Shown here: piece by piece, positions 39,201 to 47,181 of the stretch
How positions within the stretch are numbered: position 1 is the stretch's first letter
How the letters are laid out: every line of letters begins with the position of its first letter
Assembly (NCBI GenBank): GCA_003415625.1
Contig: PYIU01000001.1
Span: 3,224,746 to 3,288,745, forward strand
Length of the DNA: 64,000 nt
Source: Aquanectria penicillioides
Taxonomy: Eukaryota > Ascomycota > Sordariomycetes > Hypocreales > Nectriaceae
Direction of reading: 5' to 3'
Made by a program: the position numbers and the translations under genes
The notes under the pieces: generated by a model
The model's database searches: none
What the model was told of the DNA's origin: nothing
The model's input: the letters and a program-made list of their open reading frames with translations, nothing else

Positions 39201-40522
39201 AAGTGAGTAGAGAGGGGTAGCCTGGGCGAGCTTGGGGATCTCGCTCTCTAAAACAGCTCTACATTGTTCGGCCCACTGCAGAACGTCGCCCTGGCGATTC
39301 AGGCCCCGAGGGTATTCGATGTCGATAACGAGGTCTCCGTGACTGCGAGTCGTGAATTTAACATGAAATAGTGACTTTAGTTCGACGTTGTATAGGTCGT
39401 GGAGGTCGATCTTGGAGTCGGTAGCATGGCCGTTGCCATTTGAGTGGCCGTTTGTAGAGCCATTGTTCTTGTTGGTAGGGCCGTTTCCATTGGTATATTT
39501 AACATCAGACTGGCGTTCGTCTGCATATGATACAAAAAGTTCCTTAAAGGGAATGTTGGTGCTAGGTGCTTGGGAACGTGCGACTGAGTCTTTGGCGCGG
39601 CGCACAGCCGTCGCGAAGTCAGTAGACGCAAAGGGCGATTCTTCAGTGACCACTGGTCCTAGAGTTGAAGTCTCGGGGGAAATGAAGAAAGCGGTCAGGT
39701 TCTCGCGATCCTCAAATGCCTTTTGAAACGAATGCTGGATAGCTGCCAAGCAAACCTCAGCCGGTGTCATTCTTGAGGCAGCGTGACAGATGTTGCGGAG
39801 AAGCTCCGCTTTTGTGTTGGTGATAATGAATTGGGTTAGGTCCCGGCGTTCTGGTGCAAACCATTCTTCAGGTGCCTCCCAGTATTCAAGAATCTCTTTC
39901 GTAAGGGCGGCTTCCTGGGCGTTGGCGCCGCCTGTAGGAGGGGCAATGGGCTCGGTCGCAGTTTGCGCCAAACCCGCAAGCTCGGCCAAGCTTTCGCATC
40001 GCATAATATCTCGGACTCGCAAAGTGATCTTCGCCGCCTGGCAGCGGGACATAACCTCAATGGCGGTAATTGAGTCTCCACCAAGTCGGACAAAAGACGC
40101 TGATGCCGCAACGTCGGCCAGAGGCAAGCGCAGCACTTGTGAGACAATGTTTCTCACTGTCTCCTCTATAGAAATGCCAGCGTAATCGTCAGCAGCGCCC
40201 ATTGCCATGCGGAGCTGCATATTGTCGACGCTACCATTTGTATCAAGCGGGAGCTCGTCGAGGACAAACCACTTCTTCGGATGGGTGCCTTCTCCTTGGC
40301 GGCCTTAAGCGCTGCCACCAATCGTTTTCGAATTCGCTTGACCATCATGGAAGATTCGGGCTGCTCTGGCTTGTCAGACTTTGCGAGAGCAATCGCGACA
40401 GCCCAGCGCGCATCCTCATCGCTTCGAGCGAGGTTGAAGACTCTGGCCTGGCGGACGCCCGCATCTGCAAGAAGTAGCTGCTCCATCATGTCGAAGTTGG
40501 AATCGGGAATTGGAGAGCCCAT
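1..40522 (-). CDS. Giant multimodular NRPS (NRPS1), 5' part, peptaibiotic-type; runs off left edge
   Basis: Assembles a peptide on phosphopantetheine carriers by amino-acid adenylation (A), thiolation (T) and condensation (C). Exon 1 is 40522-38025, an intron is 38024-37975, and exon 2 is open from 37974 to the window edge (12,658 codons, ending inside the T domain of module 12). Visible order is A C-terminal subdomain-T-C followed by twelve A-T units with eleven further C domains between them. Every internal C domain has HHAxFDGW, the first has SHAIMDG, every T has GGDSI, and the A3 motifs read FTSGSTG or FTSGTTG. No epimerisation, methyltransferase, ketosynthase or thioesterase domain is seen. 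ATG at 40522 has A at -3 and starts an A-domain-like C-terminal segment, but a one-base frameshift (40284-40304) separates it from the T domain. The alternative start is ATG 40220, in frame with everything downstream. The NRPS call is certain. The start is uncertain. The 3' end lies outside the window. Confidence 0.93.
3270..6535 (-). other. NRPS1 module 11 (C-A-T), Aib/Iva-type A domain
   Basis: The C domain has LIIHHAVFDGW near 6015-6050. The A domain has FTSGSTG near 4620-4645, FVFDLCIGE near 4505, WAFLTPAF near 4375, LLLLAGEAV and NGWGPAETCVF near 4240, giving pocket code D-L-G-F-L-A-G-V-F. The T domain reads LRSGGDSITAIQF near 3375; Ser replaces the Ile seen before GGDS in sibling Aib modules. 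That position is not catalytic. Confidence 0.82.
6535..9810 (-). other. NRPS1 module 10 (C-A-T), A code DGCMVGAVV
   Basis: The C domain has LTVHHAVFDGW near 9285-9320. The A domain has FTSGSTGKPKG near 7885-7915, YVFDGSVCE near 7770, GMLTPSF near 7650, MVLGGEAL near 7585 and NAYGPTEICVVC near 7510. The pocket code is D-G-C-M-V-G-A-V-V. It is closest, within the window, to the first A domain of NRPS2 (D-A-C-M-L-G-H-V-V), so the two probably take related, non-Aib residues. Identity not assigned. The T domain reads MGLGGDSITAIQL near 6640. Confidence 0.8.
9810..13070 (-). other. NRPS1 module 9 (C-A-T), A code DVSLIVAVF
   Basis: The C domain has LIIHHAVFDGW near 12545-12585. The A domain has FTSGSTGKPK near 11150-11175, NIFDVSLSE near 11035, NTALLTSTF near 10925, LLILVGEAP near 10850 and NAYGPSEISVFC near 10770. 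The pocket code is D-V-S-L-I-V-A-V-F, as in modules 6 and 12. DNA from about 10845 to 10980 is nearly identical to module 12 (about 1057-1190), while flanking parts are more diverged. The T domain reads LQIGGDSITAIQL near 9905. Confidence 0.82.
13070..16330 (-). other. NRPS1 module 8 (C-A-T), Aib/Iva-type A domain
   Basis: The C domain has LIIHHAVFDGW near 15810-15850. The A domain has FTSGSTG near 14420-14445, FVFDLCIGE near 14310, LLLLAGEAV near 14115 and NGWGPAETCVF near 14030, giving pocket code D-L-G-F-L-A-G-V-F. The T domain reads LRIGGDSITAIHF near 13170, with His in place of the usual Gln after the serine helix start. Confidence 0.82.
16330..19595 (-). other. NRPS1 module 7 (C-A-T), A code DVGFVAGVL with FTSGTTG
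   Basis: The C domain has LMIHHAVFDGW near 19075-19110. The A domain carries the A3 variant FTSGTTG near 17680-17702, YVFDVSVGE near 17560, WAFLTPTF, LLVLAGEAV and NGWGPAETCVL near 17290. The pocket code is D-V-G-F-V-A-G-V-L, likely a small or branched residue (Ala, Aib or Iva class, inference). The SGTTG variant and FDVSVGE are shared only with the last A domain of NRPS2, so the two modules look like paralogous copies. The T domain reads MVLGGDSINAIQF near 16435. Confidence 0.8.
19595..22845 (-). other. NRPS1 module 6 (C-A-T), A code DVSLIVAVF
   Basis: The C domain has LVLHHAVFDGW near 22325-22360. The A domain has FTSGSTGKPK near 20935-20965, NVFDVSLSE near 20820, NTALLTSTF near 20705, LLILVGEAP and NAYGPSEISVFC near 20560. 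The pocket code is D-V-S-L-I-V-A-V-F. I do not recognise the substrate. The same code recurs in modules 9 and 12 and in the third A domain of NRPS2. The T domain reads LQIGGDSITAIQL near 19693. Confidence 0.8.
22845..26110 (-). other. NRPS1 module 5 (C-A-T), Aib/Iva-type A domain
   Basis: The C domain has LIIHHAAFDGW near 25590-25625. The A domain has FTSGSTG near 24195-24220, FVFDLCIGE near 24085 and NGWGPAETCVF near 23815, giving pocket code D-L-G-F-L-A-G-V-F. Its DNA at 23963-24010 is essentially identical to module 11 at 4387-4434, about 19.58 kb (six modules) away. The T domain reads LRIGGDSITAIQF near 22945. Confidence 0.82.
26110..29375 (-). other. NRPS1 module 4 (C-A-T), Aib-related A domain with code DLGIVAGVF
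   Basis: The C domain has LIIHHAIFDGW near 28860-28895. The A domain has FTSGSTG near 27450-27480, FVFDLCVGE near 27350, AAILTPSF near 27220 and NGWGPAETCVF near 27080. The pocket code is D-L-G-I-V-A-G-V-F, an Aib-like frame with two changes at 278 and 299. Substrate: a small residue is likely, identity not decided. The T domain reads MRIGGDSITAIQF near 26210. Confidence 0.78.
29375..32645 (-). other. NRPS1 module 3 (C-A-T), Aib-like A domain with one pocket substitution
   Basis: The C domain has LMAHHAIFDGW near 32130-32165. The A domain has FTSGSTG near 30735-30755, FVFDLCIGE near 30620 and LLLLTGEAV near 30430, with TGWGPAETCVF near 30350. The pocket code is D-L-G-F-L-T-G-V-F. It differs from module 2 by Thr for Ala at position 301, and the NGWGPAE signature is TGWGPAE here. 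The substitution could shift preference between Aib, Iva and another small residue. The T domain reads LRIGGDSISAIQF near 29480. Confidence 0.8.
32645..35920 (-). other. NRPS1 module 2 (C-A-T), Aib/Iva-type A domain
   Basis: The C domain has LIIHHAIFDGW near 35400-35440. The A domain has FTSGSTG near 34010-34030, FVFDLCIGE near 33890, TPAF, LLLLAGEAV and NGWGPAETCVF, giving pocket code D-L-G-F-L-A-G-V-F. That code matches the kind reported for alpha-aminoisobutyrate or isovaline modules of peptaibol synthetases (from memory). The T domain reads MRIGGDSITAIQF near 32755. Confidence 0.82.
35920..39960 (-). other. NRPS1 module 1 (C-A-T), first C of divergent type, unusual A code DILFIGICC
   Basis: The C domain has SHAIMDG near 38690-38710 rather than the HHAxFDGW of all later C domains, and its sequence differs throughout, as expected for a domain that accepts the starter unit. 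The intron lies near its end. The A domain shows FTSGSTGRPKG near 37255-37290 and a YGPAEASCC segment near 36880. My pocket code (GrsA positions 235, 236, 239, 278, 299, 301, 322, 330, 331) is D-I-L-F-I-G-I-C-C. Among codes I remember, a fungal proline code of the DVLFCGLI type is the nearest, so a cyclic imino acid is possible, but this is weak. The T domain has LQIGGDSIAAIQ near 36020. Confidence 0.8.
37975..38024 (-). other. 50-nt spliceosomal intron in the first C domain of NRPS1
   Basis: On the minus strand the donor is GTAAGT immediately after codon GAA (38027-38025) and the acceptor is AACAG ending at 37975. Two branch-like motifs, CTAATGAC and GCTGATAA, lie between. Unspliced, the frame ends at a stop at 38007-38009. 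Spliced, the protein reads NYAPTE then YDITVNIDFG, a normal C-domain sequence. The length of 50 nt is typical of ascomycete introns and is not a multiple of three, so removal is needed to keep frame. Confidence 0.93.
39960..40522 (-). other. NRPS1 loading region: truncated A domain (C-terminal subdomain only) plus T domain
   Basis: The first about 75 codons (from ATG 40522) and the next frame (from about 40304) together read as the C-terminal lobe of an adenylation domain: VKRIRKRLVAALK, then HPKKWFVLDELPLDTNG. The A1-A7 core motifs that bind ATP and substrate are absent, and no A-domain-like reading frame lies upstream. A T domain follows, with FVRLGGDSITAIEV around 40060-40090 carrying the phosphopantetheine serine. 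The unit therefore has a carrier but cannot activate its own substrate, as in fungal NRPSs whose first carrier is loaded in trans by an acyl-AMP ligase or polyketide synthase (established pattern, applied here by inference). No such partner is in the window. Confidence 0.75.
40284..40304 (-). other. Apparent one-base frameshift in the NRPS1 N-terminus
   Basis: The frame starting at ATG 40522 carries A-domain sequence down to about 40300 but would stop at 40166. The frame holding HPKKWFVLDELP and the T domain opens just after a TAA at 40307-40305. Conserved A-domain sequence on both sides needs a switch within these 21 nt. Exon 1 is 2498 nt long, one short of a multiple of three, which fits a single missing base. 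I found no GT...AG pair of plausible intron length that restores the frame. It could be a sequencing error, a real mutation with translation starting at ATG 40220, or an unusual splice. Confidence 0.65.
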
Positions 40523-40720
40523 TGTCCCCGGATCGGAAGCGTGCAGCTAGAGTTCGTAATGTGAAATATGATTCTTAAAGATAAAATAAAAATGGCGAGG
40601 AATGTGTAAAGCGACACAAGAGGTCGATGGGAATCTATTTCGAAGCTGCTGAGTGTAGAGAGAGGGTGGTGTAGAAAGTGCGTTGCAGTAAAAGTGTTTG
40701 CGATGAAGAAACAGCTTCGG
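40523..40720 (-). promoter_or_regulatory. NRPS1 5' leader with pyrimidine-rich tract
   Basis: Reading toward the gene, a C/T-rich stretch (minus strand ACCACCCTCTCTCTACACTC, about 40652-40671) is followed by an AT-rich segment around 40560-40600 and then ATG 40522 in the context GGACAATGG. Pyrimidine tracts ahead of the start site are common in filamentous-fungal promoters. No TATA box or named transcription-factor site is convincing. Weak call. Confidence 0.3.
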
Positions 40721-43700
40721 GCGGCTAGGTTCGCGATAGAGCCATGACAGAGCAAGTGGGATGGATGCGGATGCAGGGGCACATCAAGACTGGCAATCAA
40801 CGATTGGGTATGGCATCGATACCCACAGCCCATCTACGAGTTTCACGGCTACGAGTATAGCACAGACACTGACAACTGCTGAGCATGCATGAGTGAGCAT
40901 GGGCTATTGCTTTACGTGGCTTAGCCTAAGTCATGGCATCCTACTCAGGCTACAAAGGTACGCTGGCCACCGCCTTTAGGACAGGAGGGGCCCAGTGTAT
41001 TCAGCATGTCCTCCCACGGATGCGCCAACTCGCCACAGAGTTTAATCCTACGACTTACTACGGGAATAGGTGAAGCTACACATGGACGAGAGCTCGTGTC
41101 TGTGTGTGGACGTGCGTCCGTTTATAGTCACCAATGAGCGTTTACGTGTTTGGAGGGGGGCCTATCCCGTAATGTGGAGTTACTAGGGCACAGGGAGGCT
41201 AAATTTGGCCAGGAAGCCGCCAGGAACAGCGGATGAAGACACAGCTCCTAGATTTTGGGGGGTGACTGGGGGGGGGGGGGGGGGGGGGGCAAGGCCAGGA
41301 TTGGGGCTGAGACAGGAAGGAATTGGAACAAGGGGTCCAGTTTCTCTCATTATTAGCCGTGGCAATCTGACGTTGTCGAAGCTAGCTGCAACTCTAACAG
41401 CCCAAAACCGGCGACATGGATTGACAGCCCACTTGTCATGGACGGAGAGATTCAAGCCCCACTGCCATTTATTACCTCCAGGTCCTCTCAGTCTCAGTGC
41501 AGCCCCCAAAGCGACATCCGGATCTTTTCAGGGGCAATCTCCAAGCCATCAGACAGTCCTTGAACAAAGGTGGCTTGTGGTCTTACCAGATCGTCAGCCG
41601 GGGTTGAGTCCTTGGCTCTGAAGCTGAAGAGCTGCTGCTGCGGCGGGAACTGCACCACTGTGCCAGATGGATACAAATAGGCATGGTATAAGTTGGTTCA
41701 TGCTCACCTCATTTCCGCCAACTTGTCCTAGCTAGCCAAAGAAGGCTTAAAGTCTCATGTTCCACCTTACCAATCGCAGGCATCCGCTTTTGAGAACCAT
41801 ATCTGCATCCTAGCCGGCGTGGTTGAGCCTCCTCCATTCACAGCTCACAGGGCCGTGGAGGCGGCAGCTCTGTCTACAGGAACGATTGAATACCTAGGTA
41901 TTTGAGGGGCGTGGAGATATAAAGGCCCCCACCCATGCCAATCGCACAGTAGGTCAGCCCTGTTTGACGAACCACACCTACAGACTGCCGTAGCTGTATA
42001 CCTACTCCAGTCTCATGCGAAGCACTCCGCCAAGCTGTGCTCCTGTAATCTGCAGACTCGATAGGAAAGTCAGTGATGGTCCCTGAAAAGCCAGCTCGGG
42101 TTGGCGGCACACCGATCGCCCCTCAGTCGGCAGTGCCGCCCAGGCTGAGCGGACCAAATCCTACAGGATGACTGTACTACTCCGTGCGCTTCCTTCGATC
42201 TTACGTGGTCGCCCACTAGTGCTTCAAGAGTAAGTTCAGTGATCCGCTAATGAGACCCCTGGGTTCAATGTTCATACCTTAAATATAAGGCATCACATCA
42301 AATCCGTGCCAATCGTCTCATAACACAAGGGTTCGTTTCACCTCTCTCATTGGTTGGAATTTTCCGATCTAAGCATACAGACTGGACATGAGCGACATTT
42401 CCTTTGCCGATTATCACCAGCAGATTTAGATAGTTGAAGGTGTGAGAAACTTCCGGATTAATTAATAGCCGTGCTAAAGTCACCTTTATCGGCTGTTAAA
42501 TTACAATATTTCACATTTATAGACAATGATTTGATAACGTTCATCGTGTTAACCCTTCCACGGCAATATTTACGACCATTATTATCAATCTGTGTTTAGG
42601 GTAGGTCCCAAGCCAGATTTCGCTTTTCGACCCACTTGCTTCCAGAAACTCGAGGATTGGTTTTCTGGCCACTCAACCCGTCAGACCCGGGCCGAACACA
42701 CCCCAGTGGATCGCCTGGCTCATGCACGGTACTCCTGCACAGTAATAAGCCACGCTTAGAGTAAGCTAAACTTAGCAAGGCGTCAGCTCGTTAAGGTTCT
42801 GGGCGAGAAAATTGGGCCATGAAACATCATGGTCAAAGTCGCCCTCATTGTTACGAGATCCTCATGTACCGTATTTGGCTGCAAGGCCGGGTAATCAAAC
42901 TCGGTCATGATATTGGAACTCTATCAGAGATGGTTCATGACCGTGTACTGATCGATTGGCTAGAAGGCTCCGGGGCCCAGTACTTCGCAACGACTTATTC
43001 GGCATGCAACAGTCTCAAAACAATGCTCTCCTCAACAGAAGGCGGGACCTTGGCGCAAACGTCCTTAATCAGGTAAGAGACAACTTCTAGATCAGTGACT
43101 GAAAATGATTGACCGGGGTTTTAAGCCGAACCGGGGCTTACAAGTTGTGACTGAAGCTCGCACGATGGAAAGTGAGGAAGCGGGGCATTCTGCCGATCAT
43201 GACAAGACTGATGAAACCAAGTAGCATGCTTACTCTCCTGTCACAAATCTGCTCCGGCTCTTCCTTGAAGAGCGCGAAGGAACCGGCGGCCTTCATCTCT
43301 GCACCTCCCGGAACCAGGAGACCGTCAGTGCTGGCTGTTTCTCTCTATTCGGTTGGGAGCCCCCCTGTTGTTTATCCACTTCAAGAGAACCATCGAAGCT
43401 TGGCTATCACGTGTCGACGAGCTGGATGTAGATGCCGTCGATTTGAATCTCAATTTGCGTACTTTCTGTCCTCTAGACGGCGTAGAATCTCAACCTGACA
43501 CATATTGCGAACCCAGGCGCCTTTCATTATAGCACATAGCTTCACATTTATTTGTATTCGCGACTAGGATGGAGTATGTTCGCCATGTTCTTGTGTTCTA
43601 TTCATGGTCACCCCGAACCATGTAGTTACCTGCACATCCAGAATAAGCCCCTTCAAGCAAAGTCTCCCTATTATTTTCAAAATGTTTGTGACCCAGTGAT

Positions 43701-43813
43701 GCGAATCAGTGCCTTGTAGACCTTAATATATTGTGTTACTCTTGACCGTGGCACAGATGGACCTTTTGGTGTAGCAGTTGAGGGTGACTCGGTGGCTACG
43801 CTGGGCTTGTGGA
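40721..43813. other. Gene-poor intergenic region, no supported gene
   Basis: All reading frames here are short (mostly under 140 codons), on both strands, and show no motif I recognise. One homopolymer is listed separately. I see no tRNA, no conserved protein fragment and no long repeat. The region could carry regulatory sequence for NRPS1, which is transcribed away from it. Confidence 0.5.
41268..41289 (+). repeat. Homopolymer of 22 G
   Basis: An uninterrupted run of 22 G lies on the plus strand, preceded a few bases earlier by TTTTGGGGGG. Such a run can fold into a G-quadruplex and is prone to replication slippage and sequencing length errors. It lies about 0.75 kb upstream of the NRPS1 start. 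Confidence 0.95.
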
Positions 43814-43909
43814 CAACCCCCACCTCTCTCCTCTGGAGAGGTGGTAACAAAACCCGTAACCGCGTCACTGGCGTAACCAACTTTGCCAACGTAACTCATC
43901 CACAACTTC
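43814..43909 (+). repeat. Left terminal inverted repeat of the pogo-like element
   Basis: This stretch pairs with the reverse complement of 46139-46234, with only scattered mismatches and a 3-nt indel near the inner end. The outer part contains its own short palindrome (CCTCTCTCCTCTGGAGAGG region), so the tip could form a hairpin. Confidence 0.85.
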
Positions 43910-43971
43910 TTCATTTGAAGCCCAAATTTGACCAAATTTGGCATCCTGGCACTTTTACTTTTAATGTCAAT

Positions 43972-45589
43972 ATGGCTCAAATTTCTCGCAAGTCCTGTGC
44001 CGCTGCGGCAAATGCCGCCCGTGCGTACCTGTCTGGTCAGAACGTCACACGGACGACTCGGGCGAATCCCTCACCGCCCCGTACACTGACTGTAAATGAA
44101 CTGGCTCATTTACACCACGCCAATGAGTCTCTCACTAAGAAATATATAACATTATTAAGAGCAGGAAAGCGGCTTCCTTCTGGTACTAATGAGGGGGGTC
44201 ACCCCGAGCTATAACTGCAGAGGAAGAGCGGGCAATTGTCACATATATAGGTAACGTGGAGAAGAGTGCATTTGCTGTAACAGAAGCCTGTATAAGCAAT
44301 TATGCTAGCCTCTTGAGAAAAAACCAAATACAAGGTCCAAAGAAAGCTGTTTCCAAGGCTTGGGCTCGCCGGTTTAAACAGCGGCATCCAGAGCTTCAAT
44401 TCAAGACTCCAAAGATCAAGGAGATCATAAGAGCTTCCGCTGAGTATAACCTTCCTGGTATAGAGGCCTGGTTTAAGGAATTTAAGGCTGTTACCAAGGA
44501 GCTTTTAATTGATCTAGCCAATCTATAGAACTTCAATGAAACGCCCTTGCAAATAGACTTGGTCAACAGCAGCCTGAAGATATACTCAACCCAAATAAGG
44601 AAAAACACCCGGCCCGTGACCTTCCAGCCGGGCAATAAGGAGTCCTTTACCTCTGTTGATGCTATTACCTAGTACTGCCGGAATTTCAATTCCTTCCTTC
44701 CTTATCCTCTCAGCAAAGGTCCTTCTTAAGGAATACTTCAGCCCCTTGATATTGGTGTTTACCAGCACCTCAAGAAGGCACAGCGGTCATCCCTAGGAAC
44801 TTCATCCAAGCCAAAGGCACACACATCACCCAATTAGACTTTCTTAACTACTGGAAGGCAATATATCGGGCTGCATTTAAGGCCTATTATATATATGTAG
44901 GCTTTGAAAAGGCAGGGCTAATGCCCCTTGCTCCTGAGGTCATTTTACAGCCCCTCCGCCAACTGGTCAAGGATCAGAAAGAGCCCTTGTTTCCTGTGCG
45001 GCTTAAGAAGGAAGCCATTACCCCTAGGGAAACCAAGAGAGACCTTGCCGCTATTCAGAGCGCACGGAAGCTAGACCTCCTAAGCAGCCGAACTAGGCAG
45101 GTCATATCAGACGCTACAGCCTGTATTGATCTTGCAATTGTCACTCGGTCGGCGCAAAAAGAGGTAATCCAGCAACACCAGGAGCAAATCGCTTTACAGT
45201 CCCGGCGAACACACACACAGCACCGCGTTCAGGTTAATTATGGGGCCTTTACAATAGAGGAATTGCATGAGAAGGTTAGGGACCGGGCTCATCATGACTG
45301 GAAGAAGGAAAATAAGAAGAATACCCGGTCCCAAAAGGAGCTATTTGATCAATTGCGAAAATATGAGGCCGAGAGGAGAAAAACAGCCCCTCCAGACTCT
45401 ATCCCTCATGGCCGGGCTGTGCCAAAGGCCACACAGGAACTCCGGGAAAATGCAATGATCCCAGAAGAGGTTGAAGCCATTAAAGCCTTAAGGGAGCTTT
45501 GGCTTCAGGCTGATGAGGCAAAAAAGCAGCTTTTATTGAGTACGGCCTCACCAACTTACCTCAATCATATCCCTGAAGTTATTGAATAG
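43972..45589 (+). pseudogene. Broken pogo/Fot1-like transposase
   Basis: The likely original start is ATG 43972, giving MAQISRKSC. The DNA-binding part is split. The frame from 43972 ends at 44214 but continues one frame over (ITAEEERAIVTYIG and then 44256-44528), consistent with a one-base slip near a run of six G at about 44191-44196. A stop at about 44526-44528 sits just before NFNETP, where active relatives have a catalytic Asp (NFDET), so that residue is Asn here. Further on, the frame passes abruptly from KVLLKEYF to LQPLDIGVYQHLK, so most of the catalytic core appears deleted. A 222-codon open stretch (44921-45589) matches the charged C-terminal region of such proteins. Not functional. 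Confidence 0.75.
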
Positions 45590-45840
45590 AAGGCATCACA
45601 GGGGTCATCCAGTTAAGCCAGCATAGCTCAAGCAGGCACCGCTGCCACTGCCCAAATCAGGCATTAAAGTAGCAGCCAAGATCACAGCCCAGAGACTTTA
45701 TATCAATAACGTCACACTCTTCAATTAGGCTGCCTTCTTTGCCCTCGGATGCAGGCTCTAACAACACTTCAATTAAGATCATTCGGACCACCCGAATTGA
45801 GGCTTCACATCAATCTCTTTTATGCATTTAAAATGCCACA

Positions 45841-46011
45841 ATGGATGAAGATATTGATGATCAAGCTTACAGCCAAATACCTAATATAAATTATGGTGGA
45901 TTTGTCTTTGAACGAGCGCCAAATAGGTATTCTAGTAAGGAAGAACCTAACGCTATTATTTCTGTGGGAGGCATACAAGTCACTATTCCAAAGTCGTGGC
46001 AGCGTCTGTAA
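45841..46011 (+). CDS. Small ORF inside the transposon, 56 codons, unrecognised
   Basis: ATG at 45841 opens an acidic start (MDEDIDDQAYSQIPN) and the frame closes with TAA at 46011. It lies between the transposase remnant and the right inverted repeat. I do not recognise a domain. It may be a decayed tail of the transposase or an accessory reading frame of this transposon family, and may not be expressed. Confidence 0.3.
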   Translation: MDEDIDDQAYSQIPNINYGGFVFERAPNRYSSKEEPNAIISVGGIQVTIPKSWQRL

Positions 46012-46138
46012 GCTCGAGCTTTACATAGCTAGAATTCAACAATAACACAACTAAAACGACACATATTAATAGAACTGGTTATTTCGAAGTAGGTGATTTG
46101 AATAATATATTTATCTTCCTCTTTGGACTTTATTTAAT

Positions 46139-46234
46139 GAAGTTGTGGATTAGTTACATTGGAAAAGTTGGTTACGCCAGTGACGCGGTTACGGGTTTTG
46201 TTACCACCTCTCTCCAGCAGGAGAGGTTGGGTTG
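46139..46234 (-). repeat. Right terminal inverted repeat of the pogo-like element
   Basis: This is the reverse complement of the left repeat. The central 45 bases, including GTTACGCCAGTGACGCGG, are identical to the left copy. High identity between the repeats contrasts with the broken transposase, suggesting that the ends were kept recognisable, or that the insertion is not very old. Confidence 0.85.
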
Positions 46235-47181
46235 AAAGCTAGCTTACATAACCCAGCGGGTACTTGTTTTCGAGCAAAGCCCCTAGGTTGGTCACTCCCT
46301 TGCATGCAAACTATATTTATACGTACATAAGGTTGCTGGACCTGGTGCAAGGATACGACTCTAGTTAATCGCACTGAAATTCTCATCTAATCCAAACAAA
46401 GGCTCTTCTTAGCCATCCTTCAGAACTGAAATTTTGTGCTATTGCTGGGAGGCGGCTGGTAAGTGACCGGAGCCTCCATCCTGAGCCCATCGGCATTTAT
46501 GACGGCAGTAATTGGTGACTCAAATATGTCAGATCCAGCTCAAGTGATGAGATTATCATCAGATACAACACATACCTGGAGATTGACGAACAAGCTTGCA
46601 TCAACGCGTTACTTTTAGGAGACAACCTGGATAATGTCCCTCCATTTCTTCACTGATGTAGTAGATTAGCAGTGAACATGAAGTCTCTGTCTACAGTGAA
46701 AAACATTATGGCAATATAGGTATATATTAAATGGCCATCTCAGGACTGTAGTGAGTTGCGCGTGGTGATGGATGTGATATAGCGAAGCAATGTCGCGGGA
46801 GGATCCGTGTTTGCGTCAGGTATCAAATGAGTTCTGGGGTTGGCACTTTCCACATTCCGAGATAAAGCTGGGCGTAAGTGTTACAAAAAGCCTTGCCATC
46901 CATCCTTGTTTCCCTTTTATCGTACTCCAAGGCGATTAATCTGACTTGAATCTCGTCCAAGCCTTAGATATAGTGAGGCAGGGTCTAGGGTAGTGACACA
47001 AGATTGTAGAAAGCTACAAGGCATAGAGCATTGAGTGAGCGACCAGGCAAAAATGACTTCAATTACTCTATGCGAGCTAACTGATCAATTCTGTGATAGA
47101 GAACAAGAACTAAAACAATAGACTATGGGAGACTATTGTACATCTTTTGAACCAGCTAATCCTTCGCTTATCATTTCCATG
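46235..47181. other. Intergenic, AT-rich, nothing recognised
   Basis: Only short frames occur, with no recognisable protein, RNA gene or repeat. Confidence 0.5.

Larger units (their letters stand above)
43814..46234 (+). mobile_element. Degenerate pogo/Fot1-class DNA transposon
   Basis: The element of about 2.4 kb is bounded by inverted repeats of about 95 bp (43814-43909 and 46139-46234) that match almost base for base. Both begin CAACC and include GAGAGGTGGTAACAAAACCCGTAACCG-type sequence. Between them lie decayed plus-strand pieces of a transposase of the Tc5/pogo/DDE_1 kind. The expected TA target duplication is not evident at the ends I set, so the exact termini are uncertain. It is probably immobile unless helped by an intact relative. 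Confidence 0.8.

Noticed and set aside
40284..40522. An intron explaining the NRPS1 N-terminal frame change
   Set aside because: No GTRNGT donor is present, and the GT...AG pairs long enough to be introns do not restore the T-domain frame.
40486..40833. 115-codon minus-strand frame upstream of NRPS1
   Set aside because: It overlaps the NRPS1 start in another frame and resembles no A-domain or other protein. It covers the pyrimidine-rich leader.
42800..43500. Plus-strand frames of 85 and 108 codons in the intergenic region
   Set aside because: They are short and without recognisable motifs, consistent with chance.
44199..44768. Minus-strand frames inside the transposon
   Set aside because: They are antisense to recognisable transposase remnants on the plus strand.
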